A DNA stretch of 64,000 nucleotides from Ryuthela nishihirai (Eukaryota > Arthropoda > Arachnida > Araneae > Heptathelidae), in contig JAWZYU010000019.1 of assembly GCA_038380435.1 (NCBI GenBank), positions 17,881,801-17,945,800 of the forward strand, given 5' to 3'. This document shows positions 11,134 through 21,141 of the stretch, one piece after another. A model generated the notes under the pieces. The model saw only the letters and a list, made by a program, of their open reading frames with translations, made no database searches and was not told where the DNA came from. How positions within the stretch are numbered: the first letter of the stretch is position 1; each line of letters starts with the position of its first letter. The position numbers and the translations under genes are program-made.

Positions 11134-11457
11134 TGTTCCGGCAATCCAGCCACAAGTGGCAGATAAATGCCATATAGATGCAATGGATGGATTTTTCCTC
11201 TAAAAATTTGAATCGGCTTAAAAAGTGGTAATTCATTAGTGTATACCAAAAAAGGCGAGTTTATTCAATTTTTTAATATTTAACCTACAGGGGTTTTCAA
11301 AATAATTGAAACACTGATCGCGACTGGAGTATACGTAATGTGTCATATGCATATCACAGGGATGCCATCACCAGCGATGTGAGGCATATAGAGAGGAGAA
11401 GTGCGATACTGGCTATCATGTAGCAGTGTCACAGGCGAAACAGCTGTCATGGTGTAA

Positions 11458-12531
11458 TTGTCAAAATTGTCAGATCTCAGTGACCTCCAAAAAGGCATGA
11501 TCATTGGTGCAAGTCTTGCAGGAGCATCAGTAACCAGAACGGCTGAAATAGCAGGTGTAACACGAGGAACTGTATCGAAGATTATGACTATCTATCAAAA
11601 AAAAAAAAGCAATGCCTCCAAACGTGAAAATTGTGGACGCTATACGAAGCTGTAAGATGGGGATAGGTAAACGTTGGCACGGATTGTACAATGAAAGCAC
11701 AAGACCACGGCACTGCAAATAGCAATAGAGTTGAACACCAGTCGGAATGATCCCGTTTTCGTCATAACAGTTCGTCTAGAACTTCATCGTGCCAGTATTT
11801 ATGGCAGTGTTGCAATCCACAAACCTCTGAAACCAACATCAGTGCAACAAAATATGTAAGGTGGTGTAAAGTACATGAAAACTGGGATGTTAAAGACCGG
11901 CAACGTGTCATCTGGTCTGATGAATCGTGCTACACATTGTTTCCCACCACTGGCAGAGTGTACATCTGGCGAAAACCTGCAGATGTGTACCATCCCGACT
12001 ATGAAACATGGAGGTGGATCCCTGATACTGTGGGGTGCCATATGATTGCATTACTTAGGGTCATTAGTTATTCTGCAGGATTTTGTCACATCCGCAAGGT
12101 ACGAATCCATTCTCAGAGACCACCTGCACCCAATGTTGCGGGCATTGTTCCCTAATGACCGTCCCTGGTTTCAAGCGGATAATTCACCCGTGCATTGTGC
12201 GAAACGTGTCAAGTTGTGGTTTGAAGGGAATGCGGATGAGCTACAGCAGCTACCCTATGCAGATGAGCTACAGCAGCTACCCTATGCGGATGAGTTACAG
12301 CAGCTACCCTGGCCACCTCAATCTCCAGACCTCAATATTATTGAACATTTGTGGGAATATCTGAAGCGCAAAGTCATATCACACTTTCTACTCCAACTTC
12401 ACTGGCACAGTTGGGCCATATTTTACAGGAAGAATGGTCTCACATTACTGTATGTGCATGACTTGTATAAATCTATTCCACCTCGAATTGCATCTGTTCT
12501 GAACGCCCGAGGTGGGCCTACAGATTATTAA
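11458..12531 (+). pseudogene. Tc1-like DDE transposase, frameshifted
   Basis: This encodes a cut-and-paste transposase of the Tc1 group. The N-terminal helix-turn-helix (MSKLSDLSDLQKGMIIGASL, then TRTAEIAGVTRGTVSKIM) is open from 11458 to 11655 and then breaks at an A-run. Fragments of the catalytic domain follow: VIWSDES near 11910 with the first Asp, then in a long open frame (12046-12531) FQADNSPVHCAKRV with the second Asp and PPQSPDLNIIEHLWEYLKRK with the third acidic residue. The three acidic residues are therefore visible, but at least two frameshifts separate the parts. A 9-residue segment (ADELQQLPY) is present three times between the second and third catalytic residues. It is probably inactive. 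The C-terminus GGPTDY is intact. Confidence 0.85.
12232..12312 (+). repeat. 27-bp in-frame triplication inside the transposase
   Basis: Three consecutive 27-bp units (12232-12258, 12259-12285, 12286-12312) differ at only a few positions. They preserve the reading frame and add 18 residues between the second and third catalytic positions compared with a single unit. Confidence 0.95.
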
Positions 12532-12959
12532 TAAAATGTTATCCACAAACAGTACGTGTTTCCATTATTTTGATAAATCCCTGTAGATATTCTTAGTTTT
12601 CAAGAGACCACATGGAAAATAAAGGTGATATATTTAAAAATAAAATAAAATTTCTCTTTTCAGGGAGGGAGGATGAAAGCATCTCCAACGCGTAGGGTTG
12701 CTTTTCAGCAGACATGCCAGTGATATCCTTCTAAGGTATGATTGCATTAACGAACATCTGAATTCAATTCTTTAAATATTTAAATTCAAGTCTTTAAATC
12801 TATTTTTAAATTCAGAAGACTTGAATGTTATCTGTTGTTATGCTTCCAAGTGGACTCTAATGATGGCGAGAAAGATATGTTTTACAGAAAACTTCAGGAT
12901 ATTTTGAATTCTGTCAAGAAAGGTGATATTAGTCTTGTGCTAGACGATTTTAAATTTTA

Positions 12960-13020
12960 AATTTCCAATTTTAATGCTAAAGTATATTTAATATACACTT
13001 TAGCATTAAAACTTAAAATA
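12960..13020. repeat. Short AT-rich hairpin in the LINE remnant
   Basis: TTTTAATGCTAAAGT is followed after a short AT spacer by ACTTTAGCATTAAAA. The arm corresponds to the LINE's own GDFNAKV codons, so part of the LINE has been copied in inverted form. Confidence 0.7.
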
Positions 13021-13155
13021 TTACTGTGTCATTCTGCAAAAAGCCTATTTTTAAAGTTACAGGCCGTTAAAAGTGGTTTTCCATCCACATAACAGAAGTG
13101 TCACAGCAGGTTTGTCATATAATGTGCATTCTAAAATTCCATAACTTTTAAAACT
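13021..13155 (+). repeat. 135-bp repeat R135, copy 1
   Basis: It begins CTGTGTCATTCTGCAAAAAG and ends near TTCCATAACTTTT. A nearly identical copy lies at 15817-15951 in the same orientation. No terminal repeats, tRNA boxes or coding capacity are evident. Both copies lie at breaks in LINE-derived sequence. Confidence 0.85.
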
Positions 13156-13369
13156 CTGGCTTTTGAAGTGAGGTGAAAGGTCCTTTTGCTTCGGCAGCTG
13201 CAATGGCAATGGCGAACGTCTTATGAAGGTAGGCAACTTCGTTGTTTCAGAATAACTCCTACTATAGGCACCAGGACATATTTAAATGCACATGTGATTT
13301 ACTTGATGGGCTGCATAGGAACATGATCGATTATATATATTAAGAGCAAATGGGTTAGTTCTGTTCGTT

Positions 13370-13465
13370 TGGGTTGGGTTGTTTTACCTCTGAGCGGTAC
13401 TTATTTGCACGCAATGGGGTAAATGGCAGGACACAAAGATCTCGAGGGCTCAGAAAAGTTCTTTT
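13370..13465 (-). mobile_element. SINE1 3'-end fragment
   Basis: The minus strand gives the family's last 95 bp (GAGCCCTCG to GGTAAAACAACCCAACCC). It sits in the endonuclease region of the LINE remnant, where AGTTCT-like sequence flanks both sides as a possible target duplication. Confidence 0.8.
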
Positions 13466-13681
13466 AGGAATATCAAGTCATATAGGGGAGCCGAAATTGG
13501 GTCTGACCAATAACTTGTAAAACGTATCTTAGAACTTAAACAGAAGTATTGTGCTAAAGTTAAAAAAATTATCTTTAAACACTGATGATCTGAAAGACTA
13601 AGATATAGCCAAAGTTTATCATGATAAATTACCATGATAATTAGCCATTAAACGCAATTGTGATTTGCCTACTACTGAAAA

Positions 13682-13778
13682 CAGTGGCGTCGCGAGACCA
13701 AAATTTTCTCCGGGGCTAATGCTTATAAAATGCTATTATAGGTCCTTCCAACGAGCAGAATAACGTGCTATGCCACTG
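13682..13778. mobile_element. Possible hAT-like MITE
   Basis: The left end is CAGTGGCGTCGCGAG, and on the opposite strand the right end is CAGTGGCATAGCACG, a terminal repeat style common in hAT MITEs. It is only 97 bp, and I could not see a convincing 8-bp target duplication. Confidence 0.4.
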
Positions 13779-13949
13779 GGTTAAACAAGTAGCGAAAGTA
13801 ACTGAAACGACGTTCCGGTAACAAAAGTAAAAAAATATCATTGGTGTTAAAACATTTAAAAGTTTATTGTTTTTCTTTTCTTTAGAAAATTTAAGTTTTC
13901 TTTCTTTTGCTTTCAGTTACACAAGATTTTACTTACTACCAATACACAT

Positions 13950-15816
13950 TAAAAAGACACAGACTTAGTTTTGCACCTCTCAATGCCAGAAACATTTCGG
14001 TCAAGATATTTTGAATTCTATCAAAACAGGAGATATTGCTTTTGTGCGAAGGATTGCATAATAATATGATTGCCATAGAGCTGTGAAAAGAGCTTGTCAG
14101 TTTATAAGCCATAAGGTCTGTGAGGACGGAGGACACAGTAGAAAGACAACACAAACATCCATATCCTTATCCGGAGCTCGAACCCAGAGGTTTCTTTGAT
14201 CAGTAGCCAAGCCCGTTAACCACTCGGCCACGTGGCTGAAGGTGATTGATCATACATTAAGAACAAATGGAAACTCCTCTATTTGGATAGGAGGGAAGCT
14301 GAAACTGAGTCTGACCATTACCTTGCAAAAGTGTGTTGCAACTGCAGCTTATAAATTCTGTGCTATGGTTTAGAAGGATTATCTTTAACAGTGAAACTCT
14401 GAAAGACCTAGAAATAATAGTCTGTTGATAGCCTAGTATCAGAGGATCCTGCTTGAGAACACAATAGAAAATGGCATCAAATATTAAATATCTTATATGA
14501 AAAAATCTAATAGCATATAGGGAATATATCCACTTTTAGTAGCTTAGACACAAAGGTGTTTAAGCGATTGAAGGTGAGGAATCTATCATGACTAGATGGG
14601 ATGAGCATTTCAGACATGTCCTGAACGGTGGTGTGGTCAGTTCTATTTCCATTGTTTATAAAGATTGTCCTCTATTACAGGCTTTAAAACTGGCACTATT
14701 TCCCGTTCTGAAATTATTTTGGCTATTCCTAAATTTAAGCTAAGCAAGAAACCAGGCGTGATTGTTTAGCTGCTGAAATGTTTACAGTTGGGATAGATTC
14801 TGTTGTCAGTGAACATTTTGTATAAGGGAGTTGTTCTTAAAACTTTTATTAGAGGTATTATTATGCCTGTTTCCAAGAAAGTGATCGCAATTCTGATAAT
14901 TTTAAACGTGTCAGTCTACTCTCATTTCTATGTAAAGCTCTGTTTATTATTGTACTTAAGAAATTTAAACATCTCGTTGATGAACAGTGTAGATGCAGAG
15001 ACGGTAGAGACTGAATAGACCAAACCTTTCACTAATATATGCACATATATTATACGAATGAATACATATATATATATGAATTCTTGAAAAATGTTTCCAG
15101 TTTCGAAAACCTATGGTTTGTAGATTTCAAAAGGGTTTCGATTTTGTTGACCAGCATAATTTGTTTGGTTCCCAGATCGAATGACATACCAGAAAATTTA
15201 GCTAATAAAATTAATGCTATCTAAAAGCCCAGAGGCGAATATGAAAATTGGTACAACTTGCAGCAATTAGCTGACCATTACTACTTGAATTCACAATTAC
15301 ATTAGTCTATGCTGCAGTTAAAGTTTTTTGTATTATTTTACATAACAGAATTAAACATTTGGTTGATGAATAACTTCTACATGAACAGTTTGGGTTCAGA
15401 AATGGTAGGGGATGCATAGATCAAATGTTTACACAGTCAGATTCTTCAAATACGTTTGAGTTTAAAACACATTGTTACTTGCTTTGTACATTTCAGAGAG
15501 GTCTTTAATTCTATTGACCATTATAATATGTTTTTTTTTCTAAAATAGTATCGCATTTCTAATAATAAATAAATATCATAGCGATAGTTCTCTATAATAA
15601 CACCGAGTCGTGTGTGAAAGTTGATAAAGCTTGTAGTGATTGGTTTATAGTAGAATTGGAGTTCGCAGTAGCTGCATTTTATCTCCTTTTCTGTTTAGTT
15701 TATTTATTGATTATGAAATGAGATATACTGCAAAGGTTTCACGAATTCATAACTCTCTAATCTAAATATTAAATAGTACTGAACGAAATTTGGATAAATT
15801 TGAGATCTTTAATTTA
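13950..15816 (+). mobile_element. RTE-like LINE remnants (copies B2 and B3), heavily decayed
   Basis: The segment at 13980-14060 repeats the DILNSVKKGDI part of the endonuclease already seen at about 12890, so a second copy starts here. It continues past a SINE2 insertion through GSDH-like, linker and early RT regions (about 14580-15170). A further segment at about 15340-15780 repeats the RT region (DEQ-GFR and GVR blocks), pointing to a third copy or an internal duplication. No open frame survives. Confidence 0.6.
14085..14240 (-). mobile_element. SINE2 copy, 3' truncated
   Basis: The minus strand shows the tRNA-Ser/Leu-like head (GTGGCCGAGTGGTTAACGGG, B-box-like GGGTTCGAGCTCC) and body down to the TATAAACTGACAAGC region. 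The usual CAGCTGCTTGAGGGGG end is absent. Confidence 0.8.
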
Positions 15817-15951
15817 GCTGTGTCATTCTGCAAAAAGCCTATTTTTAAAGTTACAGGCCGTTAACAGTGGTTTTCCGTCCACTTAACAGAAGTGTCACAG
15901 CAGGTTTGTCATATAATGTGCATTCTTAAATTCCATAACTTTTACTTTAGA
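15817..15951 (+). repeat. 135-bp repeat R135, copy 2
   Basis: Nearly identical to 13021-13155, with few substitutions. It ends the LINE-derived stretch. The 200 bp that follow, up to the CAT tract at 16171, are unassigned. Confidence 0.85.
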
Positions 15952-16170
15952 TTGGCAGGAGAGAGAATGCTTTAACCTGCTCTTGAACCACTAATATTGA
16001 AACTAGTTCTTTACTCTTTGTAAGAAGTGAAAAGGATATCACTTGTTGTTACTTAAATAAACGAAATGCAAAACTTGGATCATGGCGCCTTTAGACAAGT
16101 GAATTATGGAAAATCCGGCCCTACTTACCGTCAACCTATGCAGATGGATACGAAAGTAAGGTTACAAGAT

Positions 16171-17577
16171 CATCATCATCATCATCATCATCCTCAAGCA
16201 GGCATGGGCTACGGAGGTCCAACCAGACCGTGCAATTTAGTTCTCCAAGCAAGTCTATCCTGAGCTACATCTACTGCATCTGGCCACTGCACACCAATTC
16301 TAACAAGGTCCTGTTTGACATTGTCTGCCCACCGCATCCTAGGTCTCCCCTTCTTTCTGAGGCCTTTAGGCACACTGTTCATAACCCTATTCGCCAATCT
16401 ATAATTACTCATACGGGCAACATGGCCAAACCAACGGAGTCTCTCTCTGCACAATATGCTGCTTAAAGGAGGTTGCAAACTCCTTTGCCTAACCTCATCA
16501 TTAGTTACAAAGTTGAACCACCTAATGCCCAAGATACTGCGTAAGCATCTGGAATCAAAAGCATCTAGTTTCCTGTTATCTTGTTTACAAAGTTTCCAAG
16601 TTTCACTACCATAACTAACCCTAATTTTTGCTGTAAGAAACCTTTCATTAATGCACTCATATCCTAGAAGAGCATCACTAGCGTGTCTGCTGAGAAGCAG
16701 TCCCACGCCTTGGTGATGCTTATTGTCGTCCCTCCCTGAAAAGAGAAATTTAAGATTATTTTTAAGAATCTGACCTTCATCTGTCCATCTGGTCTCTTGC
16801 AAGCCGAGAATATCTAAATTATAACGGTGGAATTCTTGTGTGAGGACATCAAGAGAAAAAGCTCTGTGCAGAGTCCTCACATTCCAACTACCTATGGAGA
16901 GAAAATGGTTAGTAGGATGTTTAAAGAAACTATGTTTATTGAGAGAGGAAATGCCGACAATATCAAAAAGCCCCCTAATCGCAGACATGGGGCAAAGACC
17001 CGTTCCCCCACCACTAAAGGCTGAAGCCATCTACACTGGAAGACTTCCTCCAATGTAGAATTTGACGATGCCAATAGAAGCAAAGAGTTCAGGTGCCTGC
17101 GATGACCTCTGCTCAGGATAATCCACCAGCTGATAAACATATCCTGTGAATCTATTCACTTTGGGCTGTCAACCCACAAACAAACAGAAAACACAGCGGA
17201 AGATTTTCCCTCCACAGAAGCCCACCAGTGCAGCAAAATCAGGATCCATAATCAAGCTCAGAGCCATATATCTGTCCAGTCCAGTGGGTTTATATGGTAA
17301 GCACCAGGACCCTGTGTGGTTGACCACTCCTCAGCAGGGTAGAAAAAAAAAGAAAAGTAGCCATAGTTGTCCAGATCAGTAGACCACACTAATCTGGCAG
17401 CCCTCCCCTTCCGTTCACTTCCACAAGAGAGTATCTCTTTTGAAAGGTACTAACGGTCTGCACCACGAGAAGGCGGGGTCGGACATTAGGTGCTAGGCCT
17501 GGCCGGTTCTATGCATCATCACAGGGGATTGGGCATAGCTCTCCTTCCAGTGACTACCTAGCTACCATTTACAGACC
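16171..17577 (-). mobile_element. Internally deleted RTE-like LINE (copy D)
   Basis: Both ends match the long LINE copies: the 5' end (GGTCTGTAAATGGTAGCTAG on the minus strand) at 17577, and the 3' CAT/ATG microsatellite tail at 16171. The middle, about 2.2 kb of endonuclease C-terminus and reverse transcriptase, has been removed. AAGATC occurs at both outer junctions and may be a short target duplication. The sequence is very close to the 34452-38045 element, implying recent origin. Confidence 0.9.
16209..17030 (-). CDS. LINE-derived fusion ORF: endonuclease N-terminus joined to ORF C-terminus
   Basis: An uninterrupted 273-codon frame sits inside the deleted LINE copy. Residues 1 to about 134 are the N-terminal half of an apurinic-like endonuclease, with GSWNVRTLH and LGLQETRW, ending at INERFLTAK. 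It then switches directly to RVSYGSETWKLCKQDNRK, the C-terminal domain that follows the reverse transcriptase in the full-length element, and runs to the normal end (LAWRTKLHGLVGPP). The RT catalytic motifs and the GDFN and SDH endonuclease motifs are all missing, so no enzyme activity is expected. The C-terminal domain includes the Arg-rich GRPRMRWADNV segment. The fusion kept the frame, which may be chance. Whether it is translated is unknown. Confidence 0.75.
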   Translation of the reverse strand: MASAFSGGGTGLCPMSAIRGLFDIVGISSLNKHSFFKHPTNHFLSIGSWNVRTLHRAFSLDVLTQEFHRYNLDILGLQETRWTDEGQILKNNLKFLFSGRDDNKHHQGVGLLLSRHASDALLGYECINERFLTAKIRVSYGSETWKLCKQDNRKLDAFDSRCLRSILGIRWFNFVTNDEVRQRSLQPPLSSILCRERLRWFGHVARMSNYRLANRVMNSVPKGLRKKGRPRMRWADNVKQDLVRIGVQWPDAVDVAQDRLAWRTKLHGLVGPP

Positions 17578-17611
17578 AAGATCTTTATATCACAAAGGAA
17601 ATCCCGAGTAC

Positions 17612-18003
17612 ATAAGGGGGATGGCTTAGTCAGTAGCATGCCTGGCTCGTAATCTAAAGTTCCCAGGTTCGAGTCCCACCTGGGCCAGCGTTGACCATAA
17701 AACTCCTCGCCATAACCTCAGCCAGTAGGGTACATTGATGGACTTGGAAAGGCGGCCATCTGTTCGATTGGACGTTAAACAGTGGATCCATGCGCAGGAG
17801 ACGATACCCTGTGCATGCTAAAGAACAAGCTGGATGTCCTTGACGAGAGACTATCATGTCTACTAACAGCTGTCCAAATTGGACAGCAGTCCCAATGGGT
17901 CCCCTCCCCCAAACTTCTAAGCCCTCAGGGTCGCTCTGACCTGGCCATTTAGCCCATTATGTACTAAAAACTCCCGCTCAGGGGTAAAACAACCCAGCCA
18001 ACC
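17612..18003 (+). mobile_element. SINE1 copy, near full length
   Basis: Clear A-box-like (GGCTTAGTCAGTAGCATGCC) and B-box (GGTTCGAGTCC) elements, followed by the complete body and the GGTAAAACAACCCAGCC end. There is no obvious target duplication. Confidence 0.85.
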
Positions 18004-18079
18004 CTAGGACAGAAGAGTGTTAAATATATATTATAGTGTTCCTGACTGGCAACACCGCGGTGTTTACAGATGCATGAGC

Positions 18080-19140
18080 ATGAGTGAAGATGTGGCAGTT
18101 CAAAATGACTATGAGATTACAAAGGTGGTCTCGTGAAGAAGTCAGAGCAGTTATTCGTTTAATTTGTGCAACCAAAATCGACCAACAGCTCATTGAAGTG
18201 TATTATGAAAGTGTGACGTTACGTCAACATGTCACCAAATGGTGTCGCAGTGGGCATCCCAGAAGCTCCACAATGGAAGTGAACGCAGCACACATTGAGA
18301 TCGTTCAACAGATCGACATGTCACTTTGTAGTGCACTGCATCCGAGCTGGGCTTACCATATACGTCATCTAGCATATCATCACGGAGGTGTTATGGTACC
18401 ATAAGTAGTGTGCAAGGTGGATTCAATATGAATTACGGAGGACAACAAATCACAACGAATGGCGATCAGTCTTACATTGCTGCAACGTTATGCAACAGAG
18501 CGAAAACCAACTTTCTTCATCAAATGGTGACAGGCAACGAAACATGGATCCACCATTACATGCCGAGCAGCAAGGGTACGTCGATGGAGTTGAAACATAA
18601 AAAATCACTAACCCGAAAGAAATTCGGAGTGACAGCTTCCATCAGAAAAGTGTAGGCTAGTCTTTTACGATGGCCGTGGTTTGCTGTTGGCGGAATTTGC
18701 ACAACATGGACACACCATAACCGCTAGATACTGTGACACGCTGAAACGCTTAAGAGAGGCCATTAGGAGGAAACGCCCTGGTCTCTTTAGCCAAGGCATC
18801 ATTCTCATTCACGACAATGCCTGTTCGCACGCAGCGAACAGAATTCGGGACTTGCTGCGGCAGTTTTGAGTGGTGGTTCACGGTCATCCCGCATACAGTC
18901 CCGATCTGGCTGCATGCAATTTCCACCTCTTTCCACACTTTAAAGATCACATCGTTTTACATCAGATGAAAAGGTGCAACCTGCTGTCACTACTGGTTGA
19001 CTCACCAGGGACAGGACTTTTCTGCTGATGAAATCGATGGGCTCATTACACTTAGCAACAAGTGTTTGAATATCTATGGTGATTATGCTGAAAAATAGTG
19101 TATTGGTTGAGGTTTCACTTTGCATGGTTGGTTGTATGCA
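18080..19140 (+). pseudogene. mariner transposase, inactivated
   Basis: Frames at 18084-18404, 18410-18655, 18681-18869 and about 18870-19100 together follow a mariner-family transposase: RLQRWSREEVRAVIR at the N-terminus, RQHVTKWCRS, then VTGNETWIHHY, RKKFGVTAS, ILIHDNACSHAANRIRDLLR and YSPDLAACNFHLFPH near the end. In mariners the first catalytic residue is the Asp of GDETW; here it is Asn (GNETW). The second and third Asp are present with the HDN and SPDLA contexts of the D34D class. There is a deletion after WCRS and several frameshifts. Terminal inverted repeats were not securely found. Confidence 0.85.
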
Positions 19141-20255
19141 TTAAATATACTAAGTATGACATGTCCACTTTGAAACCTTACTTTACAGATGCAACATAAC
19201 TATGCAATCTGTACCCGAAGCACTTCGAGTGGGCGAAATATTGCTCCTCCAATCTACTGCGAATTGCCCTTCATGCCTATTGCACCACTTTGACAACTGG
19301 CTTAGTTAAATTTTCTGTGGGTTACACTTCTCAGAAGAAATGCTCCAGCTTCAGTAAACTAAAATCGGCAGATTTACTGAAATCTTCGGGATTTTGTCAA
19401 TCGAAATCTGAATGCCTTAATTGTGCCTCAATAATATATAAAAAATTTCAATTTATCACGAATTCGTTTGGTGTGTAATATAGAAAACTAATTGGCTAGC
19501 AAATGTGAGAAATAATCTGTCATTGGAAGTTCCCCATTTTACCTGAAGCGTTAGTCGAACAGTAATGGCAAACTGTTTGTTGACACAAAAGTGAAGCAGT
19601 TGCTATTATCTCTCTATAAACAGAGTATTGTTTAATAATAAAATTATCGGTTGCTACGAATTCATCATTCGCATGATAATAAAAAAAACTAATACTACAT
19701 AGATTATCACTAGAAATCATTGGGAGGAGGGTTTATTTAATTCGGGTTGCTTCTCTACAATGACAAAAGATTCATGATAAAAAAATGAAATAAAAATAGG
19801 TGAAAGTAAACTTTCCTACTTTATTATATATAGAAGCAACTTGAGTAACATTCTTTTCAGTTTTGCTGCTATTAATCACGCCAATAAAGAAGCTCCAATG
19901 CGGAGAAACTGTAAAAATATATTTACTTTTTATTTCATCACATCGGTATAGGAAATTAACTTGTGATCAAATAAAAAAAGAGTAGATGGTCGAAATCTAC
20001 ATTTTTTCCGTGATTTCGCTTCTGTATACCTACTGAATGTGTCTAATAATATTAGCAAACGGCATAGGTTACTATAGACATCCACACACCATAAATCAGC
20101 AATATCTTGCGGCTGCAGTTCCGCAGATTGATCAATTTTGGCCATTTTCCGAAAACATTCGGTAACGAGATTATGAACGAGTGTCTAATTCCACAGTTTA
20201 CCAATTAATTTTCTCTTGGTTTTTTTTTTTTTGTTGACTATTCTTATATTGCGGC
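19141..20255. other. AT-rich intronic sequence, nothing certain
   Basis: There is one minus-strand frame at 19930-20145 starting MAKIDQSAELQPQDIADLWC that looks protein-like and contains a possible donor (AGTAG/GTATAC), but I do not recognise it and see no partner exon. The rest is low-complexity AT. Confidence 0.35.
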
Positions 20256-20822
20256 CGACGGATTCATATGAAACGAGAATTCATCAATATATGATTAAAT
20301 ATTTATAAAATTTGAATACAAACTTATTAACACAAATGATACATATTGCACATCGTCTCGTTCAAAAAACACCGATAAAAATGGCGATCGTTATTAGCCA
20401 GGGCGAGCAAGTAGATCATTGAATTTTTTTATGATCATCTCACGATAAATATTCAAAAGTACATGAAACGAGAATTCATGATTACGCGATTAAATATTTC
20501 TGAAATTTAAATAAAATCTTATTAATACAAAATGTGCATATTCCAGATTGACATTGTCATAACGACCTATTAAAATGGCGACGGTTACTAGAAATCGTGA
20601 GCAAGCAGAATAATAAATTTTTATATTAAAAAGTACAATTATATGAATCCGCTAACCGCATTATAAAAAAGCCACCAAGAAATATAAGGTCACCGCGGAA
20701 GGAAATCAGTAAAAAATCATTCGAAATTAAAATAAAAATTCGAAAGATTAACGAACTATAATAATGGGCGCCGTTATTATCCAAATATAATCTCGTCACT
20801 GAATGTTTTCGTTCCTCGTTCA
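20256..20822. repeat. Three diverged tandem units of about 190 bp
   Basis: Units beginning near 20262, 20462 and about 20640 share TATGAAACGAGAATTCAT or a decayed form, CGATTAAATATTT, TTATTAA and then an ATGGCG/GGGCGCC box with CGTTATTA and a CGAGCAAG-type block. The ATGGCG box occurs at about 20381, 20576 and, altered, 20764. The array lies just inside the presumed first intron of the hnRNP gene. Confidence 0.6.
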
Positions 20823-21135
20823 TTTAATATTTGAAGCAAAGGAAAAAGCTGTCGAACAGATTCGATAAACCTAATTTAAAGATTTCAAGTATCATAAACC
20901 ACTTACGAAACAGAGTACCGAAACTTTAGTCTAAAAATGGATATCTTTGGTTTTTAATATTAGAAATATTATTAACGCTAATTGTAAGAAAGTTCAAACT
21001 CGAGAGTCATATATTTAAAATTGAAGAATGCACTATCAGATTATGTACTGAGAAAATCTGTGTATGTTAATATTTAATATTATACTCTATAATTAAAAAT
21101 TTTCCTAGAAATAAACAATTCTCATTAATAAGTTT
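20823..21135. other. AT-rich stretch within the presumed intron
   Basis: No gene, transposon or repeat recognised. Confidence 0.4.
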
Positions 21136-21141
21136 ACTTAC

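Larger units (their letters stand above)
10482..11280 (-). mobile_element. Family-3 tRNA-like element with internal inverted repeats, interrupted by SINE1
   Basis: The element is flanked by a perfect 11-bp direct repeat, TAACCTACAGG, at 10471-10481 and 11281-11291. Near its ends it has inverted copies of about 50 bp (10486-10535 versus 11195-11250), sharing TACACTAATGAATTACCAC. On the minus strand it contains a tRNA-like head, GGCCGGTAACTCAGTGGTCC through a B-box-like GGGTTCGTATCCC to CCCGGCT, which can form an acceptor stem. An imperfect 27-bp hairpin sits at 11067-11133. SINE1 is inserted in the tRNA-like part. A second copy of the tRNA-like part lies at 62852-62972. It may be a SINE or a Mutator-like MITE; the 11-bp duplication fits either. 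Confidence 0.55.
11288..12583 (+). mobile_element. Tc1-like transposon, nearly full length
   Basis: Terminal inverted repeats (CAGGGGTTTTCAAAATAATT at the left, GATAAATCCCTG at the right) lie inside TA duplications (11286-11287 and 12584-12585). The element is 1296 bp, a typical size for an autonomous Tc1-like element. It sits inside the LINE sequence (TATAACCTA/GATATTC), and the family-3 element entered its first few bases. The encoded transposase is described separately. Confidence 0.85.
10312..13690 (+). mobile_element. RTE-like LINE remnant carrying nested insertions (copy B1)
   Basis: LINE-like pieces lie at 10312-10481 (the CLIRGLFDI to WNVRTLH region, decayed), 12584 to about 12965 (DILxLQETTW onwards to the GDFN region) and 13156-13690 (GSDH region), all plus strand and colinear with the endonuclease domain of the 34452-38045 copy. 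They are separated by a SINE-like element, a Tc1 element, a 135-bp repeat and a SINE1 fragment. The reading frame is destroyed. The LINE is the oldest layer, because everything else lies inside it. Confidence 0.7.

Noticed and set aside
16066..16263. Poly-His open frame (also 34347-34541)
   Set aside because: The His run is the CAT microsatellite tail of the LINE read antisense to the element.
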